A DNA stretch of 64,000 nt from Wenzhouxiangella sp042310355 (GCF_042310355.1 NZ_JBHJMR010000001.1:496001-560000); one strand, 5' to 3'. Positions 45,301-53,333 are shown, counted from the stretch's first letter. The notes: generated by a model not told the origin, from the letters alone. Made by a program: numbers and translations.

Positions 45301-45712
45301 TCCTGTCGTCATCGGCGCCCACGGGCAGCTCGCGGGCCTGGCCGCGCACTGGGAGATGTGGGCCATGGTTCAGGGCGGGTTCTCGCCCTGGGAAGCGCTG
45401 CGCGGTGCGACGATCGACGGGGCCGAGTACTTCGGCATGGGGGAGGATATCGGCTCGATCGAGGCGGGCAAGCTGGCCGACCTGATCGTGATCGAAGGCG
45501 ATGTGCTGGGCGATATCGAGCAGAGCCAGAACGTGGTCTACACGATGCTCAATGGCCGTCTATACGAGGCCTCGACGATGAACCAGCTGTTGCCCGAGTC
45601 GGTCGAACGCGAGCCGTTCTTCTTCGAGCGAGCCGGCGGTGACGCCTGGATGTCCGAAACGATGGACTACATCGAGGGTCTTGGCCGGCAGCATGGCTGG
45701 CATCACCATTGA
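42398..45712 (+). CDS. exported beta-propeller amidohydrolase
   Basis: 1104 aa. Signal peptide 1-20 (VLTMPVLAQ). Then a long TolB/PD40 propeller region (about 50-620) with repeated FSPDGR-type blades (RYSPDGEKIAFVSDRDGAEN, RFSPDGRYVYYSQ, RFSPDGRSVVYTTWHDEK). The amidohydrolase domain (about 660-1075) begins ALVGGRVVTMRDAQE and has the metal motif GLFDAHAHGPMS, a His in IEHSLSVKTAY and VIGAHGQLAG. The family acts on amide or peptide-like bonds in the periplasm; substrate unknown. A perfect 14-bp hairpin follows the stop. Confidence 0.88.
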   Translation: MLHRLLLTLFLLVLTMPVLAQENGEGDDAEKDPYADWSVTEPPGDWETITIDTDEVTWSDVDVHPDGETLVFHMLGDIYTVAIDGGEASALTSDLAWNFQPRYSPDGEKIAFVSDRDGAENIWIMDADGSNLQQVSDESDHLLHNPAWSPDGDYIAARKGYVSQRSIPAGSIWLYHRGGGKGVSLVDRLHGEQSQKNIAEPRFSPDGRYVYYSQDVTSGSVWEYNKDANKGIFAIRRLNRETGETETVVSGPGGAVRPVLSPDGSQLAFVRRNATELTSRLMVKDLESGIERTLLERIERDKQETSGDMGNFPGFSWMPDGESIVIWSGGKFHRVGTDGSRQAIEVRVVAEKKIHPALKRSVEVSPETFPVRMARWTQRSPDGRYAVSQAMGYLWLHDLERDTRRRLTDQNEHWEFYPRFSPDGRSVVYTTWHDEKLGSVRVTPVGRGRTRTISDEPGHYIEPSFSRDGERVVFVRVSGGYLTSPAWSERTGLYLAEADGEGMRRLHDSGSNPQFSADGERVLFSQGSGDGLALHSVNLRGDDEREHLQGEWVTEYRVSPDGRWVAFTEHYNAYVAPFFPAGGKVAVGGSAAAFPVRQVSARAGDHLHFSADSSAVGWSHGATLYRRELTDAFAFLEGAPEELPEPETEGIELGFELESDRHDGRIALVGGRVVTMRDAQERKEIIEDGVVLIEGHRIRAVGERGAVEIPPEFETVDVSGKTIVPGLFDAHAHGPMSSRQITPQQNWTQVANLAFGVTSIHDPSNDNAAIFSMAELQRAGKVLAPRIWSTGRILYGALAPGATAKVESYEDAEFHVRRQKELGAISVKSYNYLGRDQRQQVLEAGRNLDVMVVPEGGMRLEQNLNQIVDGHTGIEHSLSVKTAYDDIRQLWSQTGVVYSPTFAVAYGGLMGEEYFYDRYEVWKNERLLNFVPEFIVLPRSIRRPTAPDEHYNHVFVAEQARALNELGVPVVIGAHGQLAGLAAHWEMWAMVQGGFSPWEALRGATIDGAEYFGMGEDIGSIEAGKLADLIVIEGDVLGDIEQSQNVVYTMLNGRLYEASTMNQLLPESVEREPFFFERAGGDAWMSETMDYIEGLGRQHGWHHH

Positions 45713-45726
45713 TTGCTGCTTGAATG

Positions 45727-45759
45727 CGCGACCCCGCCGGAATGGCCGGCGGGGTCGCG
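45727..45759. terminator. hairpin between convergent genes
   Basis: Perfect 14-bp stem (45727-45740 with 45746-45759, CGCGACCCCGCCGG) and 5-base loop AATGG. No T tract. Probably terminates both convergent genes. Confidence 0.6.
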
Positions 45760-45781
45760 TGACTGCCGGTTTCGAAGTCGC

Positions 45782-46264
45782 TTAGCGGCTTCGGCGCTTT
45801 TCGCGCATCTCTTTGGCTCGTTCGATGATTTCCTCGGCGGTCATGCCGTCGAGGGTCTTGTAGAGATTGGGCAGGCCCGACCACGCCGCCGTATCGTAGG
45901 TGCCGAGGAAGCGCAAGGCGGCGTCCAGCTCCTGGTACTGTTCCCTGGACGTATCCATGGCGATCAGTTCGAGGCTTTCCTGGAAGGCTTCGGGACTGGA
46001 GCCGTCGACCACCATGGTCAGGCCGTAACCCTCTTCATTCGCTTCACCCTCGATGCGGGGAATCCGCTTTTCGGGGTCGTCGCGATCGCGCCGCGGCAGC
46101 GGCTTGGTTTCTTCCGTGGCTTCGTTTCTTCTAACGACCTCGCGGGATTCCTGTGCGGGCTGTTCCTGGGCAGGCTGGCTGGCCTCCTCGGCCGGCGCCG
46201 GTTCGTCGGAGCCGCAGCCGACGGCCAGAAAGGCAACACTCAGAATGCAAATGGTTTTTTTCAC
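45782..46264 (-). CDS. small lipoprotein, DUF6694-like
   Basis: 160 aa. The start at GTG 46264 is chosen because GGAG lies 6 bases before it (VKKTICILSVAFLAVGC); an ATG four codons upstream has no ribosome site. The lipobox FLAVGC is followed by a low-complexity Glu/Pro/Ala/Gln spacer, then a helical domain with MVVDGSSPEAFQESLELI and LDGMTAEEIIERAKEM. These paired D-G-x-(S/T)-x-E-x-(F/I) elements resemble small enterobacterial lipoproteins of the DUF6694 kind. Function unknown. It is 46 bases downstream of rimO's end in reading order and may form its own unit. Confidence 0.75.
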   Translation of the reverse strand: MKKTICILSVAFLAVGCGSDEPAPAEEASQPAQEQPAQESREVVRRNEATEETKPLPRRDRDDPEKRIPRIEGEANEEGYGLTMVVDGSSPEAFQESLELIAMDTSREQYQELDAALRFLGTYDTAAWSGLPNLYKTLDGMTAEEIIERAKEMREKRRSR

Positions 46265-46310
46265 GCTAGTCTCCATGGAGTTGATCGTTCTTTGGGGATT
46301 GGCCGAAAGA

Positions 46311-47672
46311 TTAGATGTTCATCGACCGGCTCAGTTCCTGCTCGTCGACGGCTTCAGCGTGCAGGTCGTATTCGTCGGCCCGGATGATGCGCGCCATCAG
46401 CGCATCGCCGACCCGGGGTGAACCTGCTCCCGAGACGACGACCTGGCCGTCGATTTCCGGCGCGTCGCCGTAGCTTCGGGCGATAGCGATGTCACCTTCG
46501 ACCGAGTCGACAAGCACCGGTTCGATGCCGCCGACCCGGCGCTGCAGTCGGCCGGCGCTGATGGCGGCCTGGTGCTGCATGAACCGGTGCCAGCGCGACT
46601 CCGCCACTTCTTCCGACACCGCGCCGGGCAATTCGTTGGCGGCGGCGCCCTCGACCGGCGAGTACTTGAAGCAGCCCACGCGGTCGAGCTGGGCTTCGTC
46701 GAGCCAGTCCAGCAGCTGCTGGAAGTCGGCTTCGGTCTCGCCGGGAAAGCCGACGATGAAGGTCGAACGGATCACCAGGTCGGGGCACTGCTCACGCCAC
46801 GCCCGAATGCGCTCGAGGGTGTTCTCGGCTGCTGCGGGCCGGCGCATGGCCTTGAGCACCGAGCGGCTGGCGTGCTGGAAGGGAATATCGAGATAGGGCA
46901 GGATGCGGCCGTCATTCATCAGCCCGATAATGCGATCGACGTGGGGGTAGGGATAGACGTAGTGGAGTCTGACCCAGATGCCCAGTTCGCCGAGGGCGTC
47001 GCACAGGTCGTAGAGCCGCGTCTGGTATTCGCGACCCTGCCAGTAGTCGGTCTGGTACTTCAGGTCGACGCCGTAGGCGCTGGTGTCCTGGCTGATGACC
47101 AGCAGTTCCTGTACGCCGCGCTCGGCCAGTTGCTCGGCCTCGCGCATGACCATGCCGAGCGGACGGCTGGCCAGTCGGCCGCGCATCGAGGGGATGATGC
47201 AGAAGCTGCACTTGTGGTTGCAACCCTCTGAAATCTTGAGATAAGCGTAGTGCTGCGGTGTGAGCTTGAGGCCGCCCGGCGGCACCAGGTCGAAGCGCGG
47301 GTCATGCGGTCTGGGCAGGTGCCGGTTCACGGACTTGACGACGGCTTCGGCCTGGTGCGGGCCGGTCACGTCGAGCACCTTGGGATGGATCCGGGTGATG
47401 TCGCCGGGTTTAGCACCCATGCAGCCGGTGACCAGCACCTTGCCGTTGGTCGACAGGGCCTCGCCGATGCTTTCCAGCGATTCGGCCTTGGCCGAGTCGA
47501 TGAAGCCGCAGGTGTTGACCACCACCAGGTCGGCGTCTTCGTAGGAAGGCACGATGTCGTAGCCCTCCGAGCGCAGGCGCGTGACGATGTCCTCGGAGTC
47601 GACCAGGGCCTTGGGGCAGCCGAGGGAGACCAGGCCCACGGATGGCCGCTTGTCGGTGTCGGGCTGAGTCAT
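46311..47672 (-). CDS. rimO: ribosomal protein S12 methylthiotransferase
   Basis: 453 aa. It methylthiolates Asp89 of ribosomal protein S12 using two 4Fe-4S clusters and SAM. The N-terminal UPF0004 domain has its Cys residues in VSLGCPKALVDSE, VVVNTCGFIDSAK and VTGCMGAKPG. The radical-SAM triad is in ISEGCNHKCSFCIIPSMRG near residue 150, and a C-terminal TRAM domain closes the protein. CPKALVDSE and the PSMRGR context separate RimO from MiaB. Confidence 0.97.
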   Translation of the reverse strand: MTQPDTDKRPSVGLVSLGCPKALVDSEDIVTRLRSEGYDIVPSYEDADLVVVNTCGFIDSAKAESLESIGEALSTNGKVLVTGCMGAKPGDITRIHPKVLDVTGPHQAEAVVKSVNRHLPRPHDPRFDLVPPGGLKLTPQHYAYLKISEGCNHKCSFCIIPSMRGRLASRPLGMVMREAEQLAERGVQELLVISQDTSAYGVDLKYQTDYWQGREYQTRLYDLCDALGELGIWVRLHYVYPYPHVDRIIGLMNDGRILPYLDIPFQHASRSVLKAMRRPAAAENTLERIRAWREQCPDLVIRSTFIVGFPGETEADFQQLLDWLDEAQLDRVGCFKYSPVEGAAANELPGAVSEEVAESRWHRFMQHQAAISAGRLQRRVGGIEPVLVDSVEGDIAIARSYGDAPEIDGQVVVSGAGSPRVGDALMARIIRADEYDLHAEAVDEQELSRSMNI

Positions 47673-47680
47673 GGGGGCGT

Positions 47681-47686
47681 ATTCTA
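47681..47686 (-). promoter_or_regulatory. -10 box 8 bases from rimO start
   Basis: On the minus strand TAGAAT ends 8 bases before the rimO ATG, compatible with a leaderless or near-leaderless mRNA. Confidence 0.4.
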
Positions 47687-47695
47687 CTCTGAAGT

Positions 47696-47726
47696 GTTAA
47701 GTGGTTACGGTTTACGGGTTACGGGG
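47696..47726. repeat. single array arm (GGTTACGG/GGTTTACG unit)
   Basis: Tandem GTGGTTACGG, TTTACGG, GTTACGGGG. No clear reverse-complement arm, although GAAGTGTTAAG at 47691 and CTAACTTTCACACTTC at 47762 (inside the next gene's 3' end) are partly complementary. Confidence 0.5.
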
Positions 47727-47761
47727 AGTCGCCGGAACCCAAATCTTTGGACGTTAGATGC

Positions 47762-48532
47762 CTAACTTTCACACTTCTCAACGATCTCTCGAAGCTTCTC
47801 GATTCCGTCGAGCAGGCGCGGGCCCGGGCGTCCCAGCCAGGCCTCGCTGATCGGAAAGATGCGGTCGTTGGCGATGGCCGGAACGCTTTCCCAGCCCTCG
47901 CGCCGGCGCACGACGTGGGGGCGGTACTTGGCTTCGTCGACGCCGCACCAGCTCATGACGATGGCTGCCGGGGCGGCCTGCCGGGCCATTTCAGCGTCGA
48001 CTTCCAGGCTTTCCGCCGGTCGGTCGGCCCAGGGATTGCGCGCGCCCGCCAGGGCGAGCATCTCGTTGACCCAGGAATCGCGTCCCGGCACGATCACCGG
48101 CTTGGGCCACCATTCGACCAGGATCGGAACTTGCTCGTGTGCCGGCGCCTCCGTTGCCAGGGCGGATTCGAATCGTCCCGCGAGCGCCTCGGCGACGTCG
48201 TCGGCGTCGATGGCATCTCCGATACGGCGGATATCAGCCGCCACGTCGGCAAGCGTGTGGGGGCGTGTGACCAGAAGCGGCAGTCCGGCCTGCTGGAGTC
48301 TTTCCAGGCATCGCTCGTGGCCCGGAACGGTCAGCGAGGTGATCACCAGGTCCGGTTCGAGCGAGAGAATCTTTTCGACGTCGACGTCCAGGTCGGGGCC
48401 GATACGCGGAAGGCTTTCGACGACTTCGGGCGGATAGTCGGAATGATCGTCGACGCCCACCAGCCAGTCCGACCGGCCCAGGGCGCAGACGATTTCGGTG
48501 TTCGAGCACGTGTGGCTGACGATTCGCATCAT
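47762..48532 (-). CDS. BtuF-like substrate-binding protein without signal peptide
   Basis: 256 aa. It has the helical-backbone metal-receptor fold of BtuF/cobalamin and siderophore-binding proteins: MRIVSHTCSNTEIVCALGRSD, VGVDDHSDYPPEVVESLP, then DVEKILSLEPDLVITSL. Yet it begins directly with the first strand and has no signal peptide or lipobox, so it would stay in the cytosol. The C-terminal part (WLGRPGPRLLDGIEKLREIV) is normal. No BtuCD transporter is adjacent. Cytosolic members of this group are known but their role is unclear to me. Confidence 0.82.
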   Translation of the reverse strand: MMRIVSHTCSNTEIVCALGRSDWLVGVDDHSDYPPEVVESLPRIGPDLDVDVEKILSLEPDLVITSLTVPGHERCLERLQQAGLPLLVTRPHTLADVAADIRRIGDAIDADDVAEALAGRFESALATEAPAHEQVPILVEWWPKPVIVPGRDSWVNEMLALAGARNPWADRPAESLEVDAEMARQAAPAAIVMSWCGVDEAKYRPHVVRRREGWESVPAIANDRIFPISEAWLGRPGPRLLDGIEKLREIVEKCES

Positions 48533-48550
48533 GCCCGTATCGTGACATGA

Positions 48551-48642
48551 AAAACCATGGAACCACCGAAAACACCGAATGCACCGAAACTTGCAGACAC
48601 CAAATTTTCGGTGATTTCGGTGTATTCGGTGGTTCCGGTTTT
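48551..48642. repeat. dyad of short arrays (ACCGAAAAC unit)
   Basis: Left arm 48551-48589 holds AACCACCGAA, AACACCGAA, TGCACCGAAA; right arm 48605-48642 is the approximate reverse complement (TTTCGGTG, TTTCGGTG, TATTCGGTGG). A 15-base centre. It lies between the BtuF-like and UMF1-type genes. Confidence 0.85.
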
Positions 48643-48668
48643 CTTGTCAGCGGTTTTGCTCTGCATGC

Positions 48669-50000
48669 CTATTTTGCTTCACGCCAACTATCGGCTGCGC
48701 GGTGGCCGCGGGATTCGTTGATGGGCCAGGCGCAAACGATGGCGGCGGTGAACAGGAGCAGGCAGAAGACGATGGCGGTGGCCAGGCCGAGCCAGGCCTG
48801 GAGGAGACCGAGCCCGAGGATGCCGAAGATGGCCGCCAGCTTGCCCGCCGTGCCCCAGAAGCCGAAGAACTCGGCGGCCTTGCCGCGCGGGGTGAGCTGG
48901 CCGACCAGGGCGCGGCCGGCCGACTGCGAGGAGCCGAGACTCAATCCGGCCAGCAGCCCGGCGAGCAGGAAGACGTGCTGCGCTTCCCAGTTCACGTTCA
49001 GCCATTGACGCGCCAGCTCGGCGACCGCGGGGGTCTGCCAGATGGCGGCGATGGCGGTCAGCCACAAGAAGAGCGTCATCAGGTAGGTCTTTCGGGCACC
49101 CAGCCGTTGCTGCAGGATGCCGAAGCTGATCGCGCCGAGGGCGGCGGTGACCTGCACGGTCACGAACATGGCGATGCGGATGGATTCGTCCCAGCCGATG
49201 ACCTGGGCGCCGTAGATGAAGGCAAAGCTGATGACGATGTAGATGCCGGCCATCTTGAAAAAGATCGAGGCCAGCAGCCAGCGCAGGTCGGGAAAATGCC
49301 GGACGTGTTCGAAGGTCCGGCGCAGGCGCCGGAAGCCGACGCTCACCGGGCTGTCGCCGGGCGCGAGCGCGCGGCGGGCGCCGCGCTCTTTCATCCAGAT
49401 GAAGGTGGGCAGGGCGGTAACGAGGAAGAACGCGGCGGCGAACGGACCGACCCAGCGCACGCTGTCGTAGTTGGCCAGGCTGACTTCGCCGAGAAAGAGC
49501 AGGGCGAAGGCGGTCGAAACCAGGCCGCCGATGTAGCCCAGCGACCAGCCCAGGCCGGAGATCCAGCCGAGATCCCTGCGTGGCCCGAGGCCGGGAAGAA
49601 AGCTGGCGATGAAGCCCTCGCCGATGGCGTAGGCGAAATTGGACACGATCACCAGGATCATCGCCGTCGTGATCCAGCCCGGCTCGACGAACCACAGCAG
49701 CGCCGTGGCGATGACGGTGAGCACGTAGCTGGCGAACAGGAAGGCCTTGCGTCGGCGGCGGTGATCCATGATGGCCCCACAGATCGGGTTGGCCACCACG
49801 ACCAGCGCGTAGGAGCTCGCAAGCGCGACGCTCCACAGCAGGTTGCCCAGGCGGTAGTCGGGCGCGTCGCCGACGATCACGCGCGTGAACAGGTCGCCGA
49901 AGACCACCGTGATGATCAGCAGCGTGTAGGCCTGGTTGGCGAAGTCGAACATCGCCCAGCCGAAGATCTCCTTCGCCGGCGCGCGTTTGCGGCTGACCAC
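48669..50000 (-). CDS. MFS transporter, UMF1/Atg22-like
   Basis: 443 aa, GTG start with AAGGAG 9 bases upstream. Twelve helices. The N-terminal GWAMFDFANQAYTLLI is diagnostic for the UMF1 (Atg22-like) family. The loop 2-3 motif is GAIMDHRRRRKAFLF, and the second half has SSQSAGRALVGQLTPRGKAAEFFGFW. Fungal Atg22 exports amino acids from vacuoles; bacterial substrates are unknown. Confidence 0.87.
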   Translation of the reverse strand: MVSRKRAPAKEIFGWAMFDFANQAYTLLIITVVFGDLFTRVIVGDAPDYRLGNLLWSVALASSYALVVVANPICGAIMDHRRRRKAFLFASYVLTVIATALLWFVEPGWITTAMILVIVSNFAYAIGEGFIASFLPGLGPRRDLGWISGLGWSLGYIGGLVSTAFALLFLGEVSLANYDSVRWVGPFAAAFFLVTALPTFIWMKERGARRALAPGDSPVSVGFRRLRRTFEHVRHFPDLRWLLASIFFKMAGIYIVISFAFIYGAQVIGWDESIRIAMFVTVQVTAALGAISFGILQQRLGARKTYLMTLFLWLTAIAAIWQTPAVAELARQWLNVNWEAQHVFLLAGLLAGLSLGSSQSAGRALVGQLTPRGKAAEFFGFWGTAGKLAAIFGILGLGLLQAWLGLATAIVFCLLLFTAAIVCAWPINESRGHRAADSWREAK

Positions 50001-50060
50001 TTGGTCGTGCTCCTTGCGGGCTCGATTGTTGAGAGTAATCGAGGGTGGTGATTGATATGG

Positions 50061-50172
50061 AACCGCGGATGAACGCAGATTAACGCAGATGAATGAAAAA
50101 GAATGGAACGAACCCTGGAGGCTGGTGTTGTTCTTTTTGTTTCATCCGCGTTCATCCGCGTTCATCTGCGGT
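50061..50172. repeat. dyad of short arrays (GCGGATGAAC/GCAGATGAAC unit)
   Basis: Left arm 50061-50093 (AACCGCGGAT, GAACGCAGAT, TAACGCAGAT, GAA) and right arm 50141-50172 (three units TTCATCCGCG/TTCATCTGCG). An inner pair GAATGAAAAAGAA / TTCTTTTTGTTTC extends the dyad. It lies between the divergent UMF1-type and DksA-like genes, so it occupies the shared upstream region. Confidence 0.88.
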
Positions 50173-50198
50173 AAGAACAATGCTTTAGAGGAATGCCC

Positions 50199-50204
50199 TA
50201 AAAT
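50199..50204 (+). promoter_or_regulatory. -10 box 6 bases from the DksA-like gene
   Basis: TAAAAT followed by GACCCG and the ATG at 50211, predicting a leaderless mRNA. Confidence 0.5.
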
Positions 50205-50210
50205 GACCCG

Positions 50211-50546
50211 ATGACGGACTTCGAAGAACTGATACGCCAGCGCATTGCCGAGCTCGAAGACCGGGCCGAGTCGAGCCGGGAGGCGACGGCGACGGTGGAA
50301 CTCGACCAGACGCGGCAGGGTCGGCTCAGCCGGATGGACGCGTTGCAGGGTCAGGAGATGGCCAAGAATGCGGAGAGGCGTCGAATGCAGCAGCTGCAGC
50401 GCCTGAAGGCCGCACTGCAGCGTCTCGAGCGGGGCGAATTCGGGGAATGCATCGAATGCGGCGAGCCCATCGCCGAGGCGCGGCTGCGCGCCGATCCGGC
50501 GAGCACGCTGTGCCTGGACTGCGCCAGCGAGCTGGAGCAGCGCTGA
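50211..50546 (+). CDS. DksA/TraR-type C4 zinc-finger protein
   Basis: 111 aa. A coiled-coil N-terminal half (about 1-75, rich in Glu/Arg/Gln) leads to a C4 zinc finger, GECIECGEPIAEARLRADP then CLDCASEL. This is the fold of DksA/TraR proteins, which enter the RNA polymerase secondary channel. It is shorter than DksA (about 151 aa), and the coiled-coil tip has DALQGQEM rather than the DxxDxA of DksA, so it is a paralogue (YbiI/YjaA-like size) rather than the stringent-response DksA. Confidence 0.88.
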   Translation: MTDFEELIRQRIAELEDRAESSREATATVELDQTRQGRLSRMDALQGQEMAKNAERRRMQQLQRLKAALQRLERGEFGECIECGEPIAEARLRADPASTLCLDCASELEQR

Positions 50547-50587
50547 CGCGGTTACAATCGCGAACCGGAATTTTTTCAGGCTCGATC

Positions 50588-51967
50588 ATGAACGATACCC
50601 GCAGCTTTCGCGTTCCGCATACGCTCGCCCTGCTGTTCTTCCTGATGGTGACCGCGCTGGTCGCGACCTGGCTGGTGCCGCAGGGGTTTTTCGCCGAGGA
50701 TCCGGAAACCGGGCGGGTGATCCCCGGGTCGTACGAAGTGGTCGAAGAGCGCGAGTTGCTCGGGCCGCTCGATCTGTTCACGGCCATTCCGCGCGCCTTT
50801 GCCGACGCTGCGCCGATCATTTTCTTTTTGTTCATCATCGGCGGCGTGCTGGCCATCATCCGCGCGACCGGCACCATCGATGCGCTGCTCGGCCGCCTGC
50901 TGGAACGCTTCAGTGACCGGCCGGCGATGCTCATACTGGCGGTCGTGTTCGTCTTCGCGCTGGCATCCAGCGCCGTCGGCTCGTCGGGTGAGTACATCCC
51001 GTTCGTGCTGATTCTCGTCGCGCTTTGCCGGGCCATGCGCATGGATGCCATGACCGCCGTGGGCATGGTCATCGCCGGATACGGTGTCGGCTACGGGGTG
51101 GCCGCCTTCAACCAGTACACGGTGGTCGTGGCCCAGGATATCGCCGGCCTGCCGACCTATTCGGGCTGGCCGGTGCGCCTCGGTCTGCTGCTGCCGTTCG
51201 TGCTCATTGCGGTGCATCATGTCTGGCGATATTCCGAGCGGGTTCGCATCGATCCGGCGGCCAGCCTGGTCGGTGACACGCCGCCGCCCGAGGGCGCCGA
51301 ACCGCCGGAGGACTATCCCCGTCTTCGCGCCACCCACGTGGCCATCGTGTTCGCATTCCTGGCGGCGCTGGGTGTGGCGGTGTGGGGCATCGCCACGCGC
51401 GGCTGGTACATGAACGAGCTGGGTGCGGCCTTCTTCATTCTCGGGCTGGTGGCCGCTGCCATCGGGCGTCTCGGGCCGAGCATTGCCTCGGAGAAGTTCA
51501 TCGAGGGTGCGCGCGACCTGACCGAGACGGCCATCCTGGTGGGCATCGCCCGCGGGATCGCCCTGATCATGGAAGACGGCCAGATCCTGCACACCATCGT
51601 TCACTACCTGTCGCTGCCGCTGTCGCTGGTCGGCGCCGAGCTGTCCGCGGTGGGCATGATGCTGATCCAGGCGGTGCTCAATCTGTTCATTCCTTCCGGC
51701 TCGGGGCAGGCCTACGTCACGATGCCGCTGATGGCGCCGCTGGCCGACCTGGTCGAAGTGCCGCGGCAGGTGGCGGTGCTCGCCTACCAGATGGGCGACG
51801 GCTTCACCAACATGATCATTCCCACCAACGCCATCCTGATGGGCATCCTGGGCGTGGCCGGCGTGTCCTACGCCAGCTGGTTCCGGTTCTGCCTGCCGCT
51901 GATCCTCAAGCTCTATGCGGCTGGGGCGATCGTTCTGGTGGCGGCCGTCTGGCTGGGCTATTCGTGA
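50588..51967 (+). CDS. YfcC/ArgD-type (DcuC-like) membrane carrier
   Basis: 459 aa, about 12 helices. Family elements: FRVPHTLALLFFLMVTALV at the start, SSAVGSSGEYIPFVLILVAL in the first half, and the mirrored NLFIPSGSGQAYVTMPLMAPL in the second half, both holding the helical-hairpin Ser/Gly motifs of the YfcC family. Members are annotated as C4-dicarboxylate or basic amino-acid carriers; the substrate is not predictable. The 50588 ATG is selected because the upstream frame lies inside the DksA-like gene. Co-transcription with that gene is possible (41-base gap). Confidence 0.85.
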   Translation: MNDTRSFRVPHTLALLFFLMVTALVATWLVPQGFFAEDPETGRVIPGSYEVVEERELLGPLDLFTAIPRAFADAAPIIFFLFIIGGVLAIIRATGTIDALLGRLLERFSDRPAMLILAVVFVFALASSAVGSSGEYIPFVLILVALCRAMRMDAMTAVGMVIAGYGVGYGVAAFNQYTVVVAQDIAGLPTYSGWPVRLGLLLPFVLIAVHHVWRYSERVRIDPAASLVGDTPPPEGAEPPEDYPRLRATHVAIVFAFLAALGVAVWGIATRGWYMNELGAAFFILGLVAAAIGRLGPSIASEKFIEGARDLTETAILVGIARGIALIMEDGQILHTIVHYLSLPLSLVGAELSAVGMMLIQAVLNLFIPSGSGQAYVTMPLMAPLADLVEVPRQVAVLAYQMGDGFTNMIIPTNAILMGILGVAGVSYASWFRFCLPLILKLYAAGAIVLVAAVWLGYS

Positions 51968-52012
51968 TGTCCCATGCTTGTGCCGGACGCCGGCCTCGCG
52001 GAGAATGCCCGC

Positions 52013-52828
52013 ATGAATGAATCAAAGCAAAAGCAAAGAACGGCCCTGATTACCGGCGCGGCTTCGGGTCTTGGCGCGGCCATGGCTCGCCGCTTTGTCG
52101 GCGAAGGCTGGCGCGTCATCATCGCTGACCGGGACGAGGAAGGCGCTCGGGCGCTGACCGAGGAACTGGGCCAGGCCGCAACTTCGCTGACCATGGACGT
52201 GACCGAGTGGAACGACTGGCAGCGCGCGGTCGAGGCGGTGGCCGAAGCCGGCAACGGGCTCGATGTATTGATCAACAACGCCGGGGTTGCCGTCGGCGGC
52301 TCGCTGGAAGAAACACCGCTGGAAGACTGGCAGTGGGTCACCGACATCGACCTGATGGGCGTGGTCGCCGGCTGCAAGGCCTTCGCGCCGGGCATGCGCG
52401 AGCGCGGCCGGGGGCACATCATCAACGTCGCCTCGTTTGCCGGGCTGGCCGGTGCGCCCCAGATCAACGCCTACGGCACGGCCAAGGCCGGCGTGATCGC
52501 CATGTCGGAAATGCTTCGGATCGAAATGGCAGCGGCCGGTGTCGAGGTCTCGGTACTGTGCCCGGCTTTCGTGCGTACCCGGCTGACCGAGACCATGCGG
52601 GCGCCCGACAGCGGCTATCAAAAGCGCGTCGAGCGCTGGATGGACAACTCCGGCGTGACCGTCGAGGACGTTGCCCATAAAGTCTTCCGGGCCGTGGAAA
52701 AGCCGCGGTTCATGATCCTCACTCACGCCAACACGCGCTGGCTGTGGCGGCTCAAGCGCTGGTTTCCCGGTCTGTACTACCGGATGATGGTGCGCGGCGT
52801 GCGCAAGGCGATGCAGCGCCAGCGCTGA
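52013..52828 (+). CDS. short-chain dehydrogenase/reductase
   Basis: 271 aa from the ATG at 52013 (an in-frame ATG 13 codons upstream is possible). NAD(P)-binding TGAASGLGAAMARRF, structural NNAGVAVGG, catalytic Ser in NVASFAG and the Y-x-x-x-K pair in YGTAKAG make a complete classical SDR. The C-terminal extension (LWRLKRWFPGLYYRMM) is basic and amphipathic, suggesting a membrane-associated lipid or acyl substrate. It follows the carrier gene by 45 bases. Confidence 0.9.
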   Translation: MNESKQKQRTALITGAASGLGAAMARRFVGEGWRVIIADRDEEGARALTEELGQAATSLTMDVTEWNDWQRAVEAVAEAGNGLDVLINNAGVAVGGSLEETPLEDWQWVTDIDLMGVVAGCKAFAPGMRERGRGHIINVASFAGLAGAPQINAYGTAKAGVIAMSEMLRIEMAAAGVEVSVLCPAFVRTRLTETMRAPDSGYQKRVERWMDNSGVTVEDVAHKVFRAVEKPRFMILTHANTRWLWRLKRWFPGLYYRMMVRGVRKAMQRQR

Positions 52829-52837
52829 CCGCGGGGG

Positions 52838-53320
52838 CTACAATCCGCTTTCGTCCTCACCCCAGGTGCGGGCCATGATCAGGTAGACGAACGAGGCCGA
52901 CCAGGTGATCAGCATGAAGCCCACAAGCGCCTCGGTGCCGGCGAGGAAGCGCACCGGTCCGGTGGCGAACAGGTCGCCCCAGCCTACCGTGGTGTAGGTG
53001 GTTGCTGAAAAATAGATGCAGTCGAGAAAGTTCAGCGAACCGTAGCCCTCGATGGCGCCGAGCTCCGGTAAGGACAGCAGGGCCCAGTAGGCCAGGCCGA
53101 ACAGCCAGATCTCGGCGATGTGGGCCAGCAGCAGGGCGAACATCACCATCAGCAGGGTGGGGCGGTGGTGATGGTGACTGCTTCCTCTGCGTCTCAGGCG
53201 CCGCTCGGCACCCCAGCGATTGAGCGCGGCGATGACCTCGAAATGAAAGAATATGGCCAGCATGACCACGACGAGTGTGGTCAGGGCGACGGTCCATTCC
53301 GCGCTGCCGATTTCGCCCAT
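52838..53320 (-). CDS. small ion channel protein (potassium-channel type pore)
   Basis: 160 aa. Three to four hydrophobic segments; a pore loop with the selectivity-filter-like sequence TTYTTVGWGDLFATG lies between the last two. TVGWGD is a variant of the TVGYGD potassium filter. A His-rich cytosolic loop (RGSSHHHHRP) between helices 1 and 2 could sense pH or bind metal, but this is only a guess. There is no RCK or cyclic-nucleotide domain. It ends 13 bases after kbl in reading order and might be co-transcribed with tdh-kbl. Confidence 0.82.
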   Translation of the reverse strand: MGEIGSAEWTVALTTLVVVMLAIFFHFEVIAALNRWGAERRLRRRGSSHHHHRPTLLMVMFALLLAHIAEIWLFGLAYWALLSLPELGAIEGYGSLNFLDCIYFSATTYTTVGWGDLFATGPVRFLAGTEALVGFMLITWSASFVYLIMARTWGEDESGL

Positions 53321-53333
53321 TTTCCAGCGTCAG

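Noticed and set aside
45727..45759. Hairpin as an independent small RNA
   Set aside because: No promoter on either side; its position between two convergent stops is fully explained by termination.
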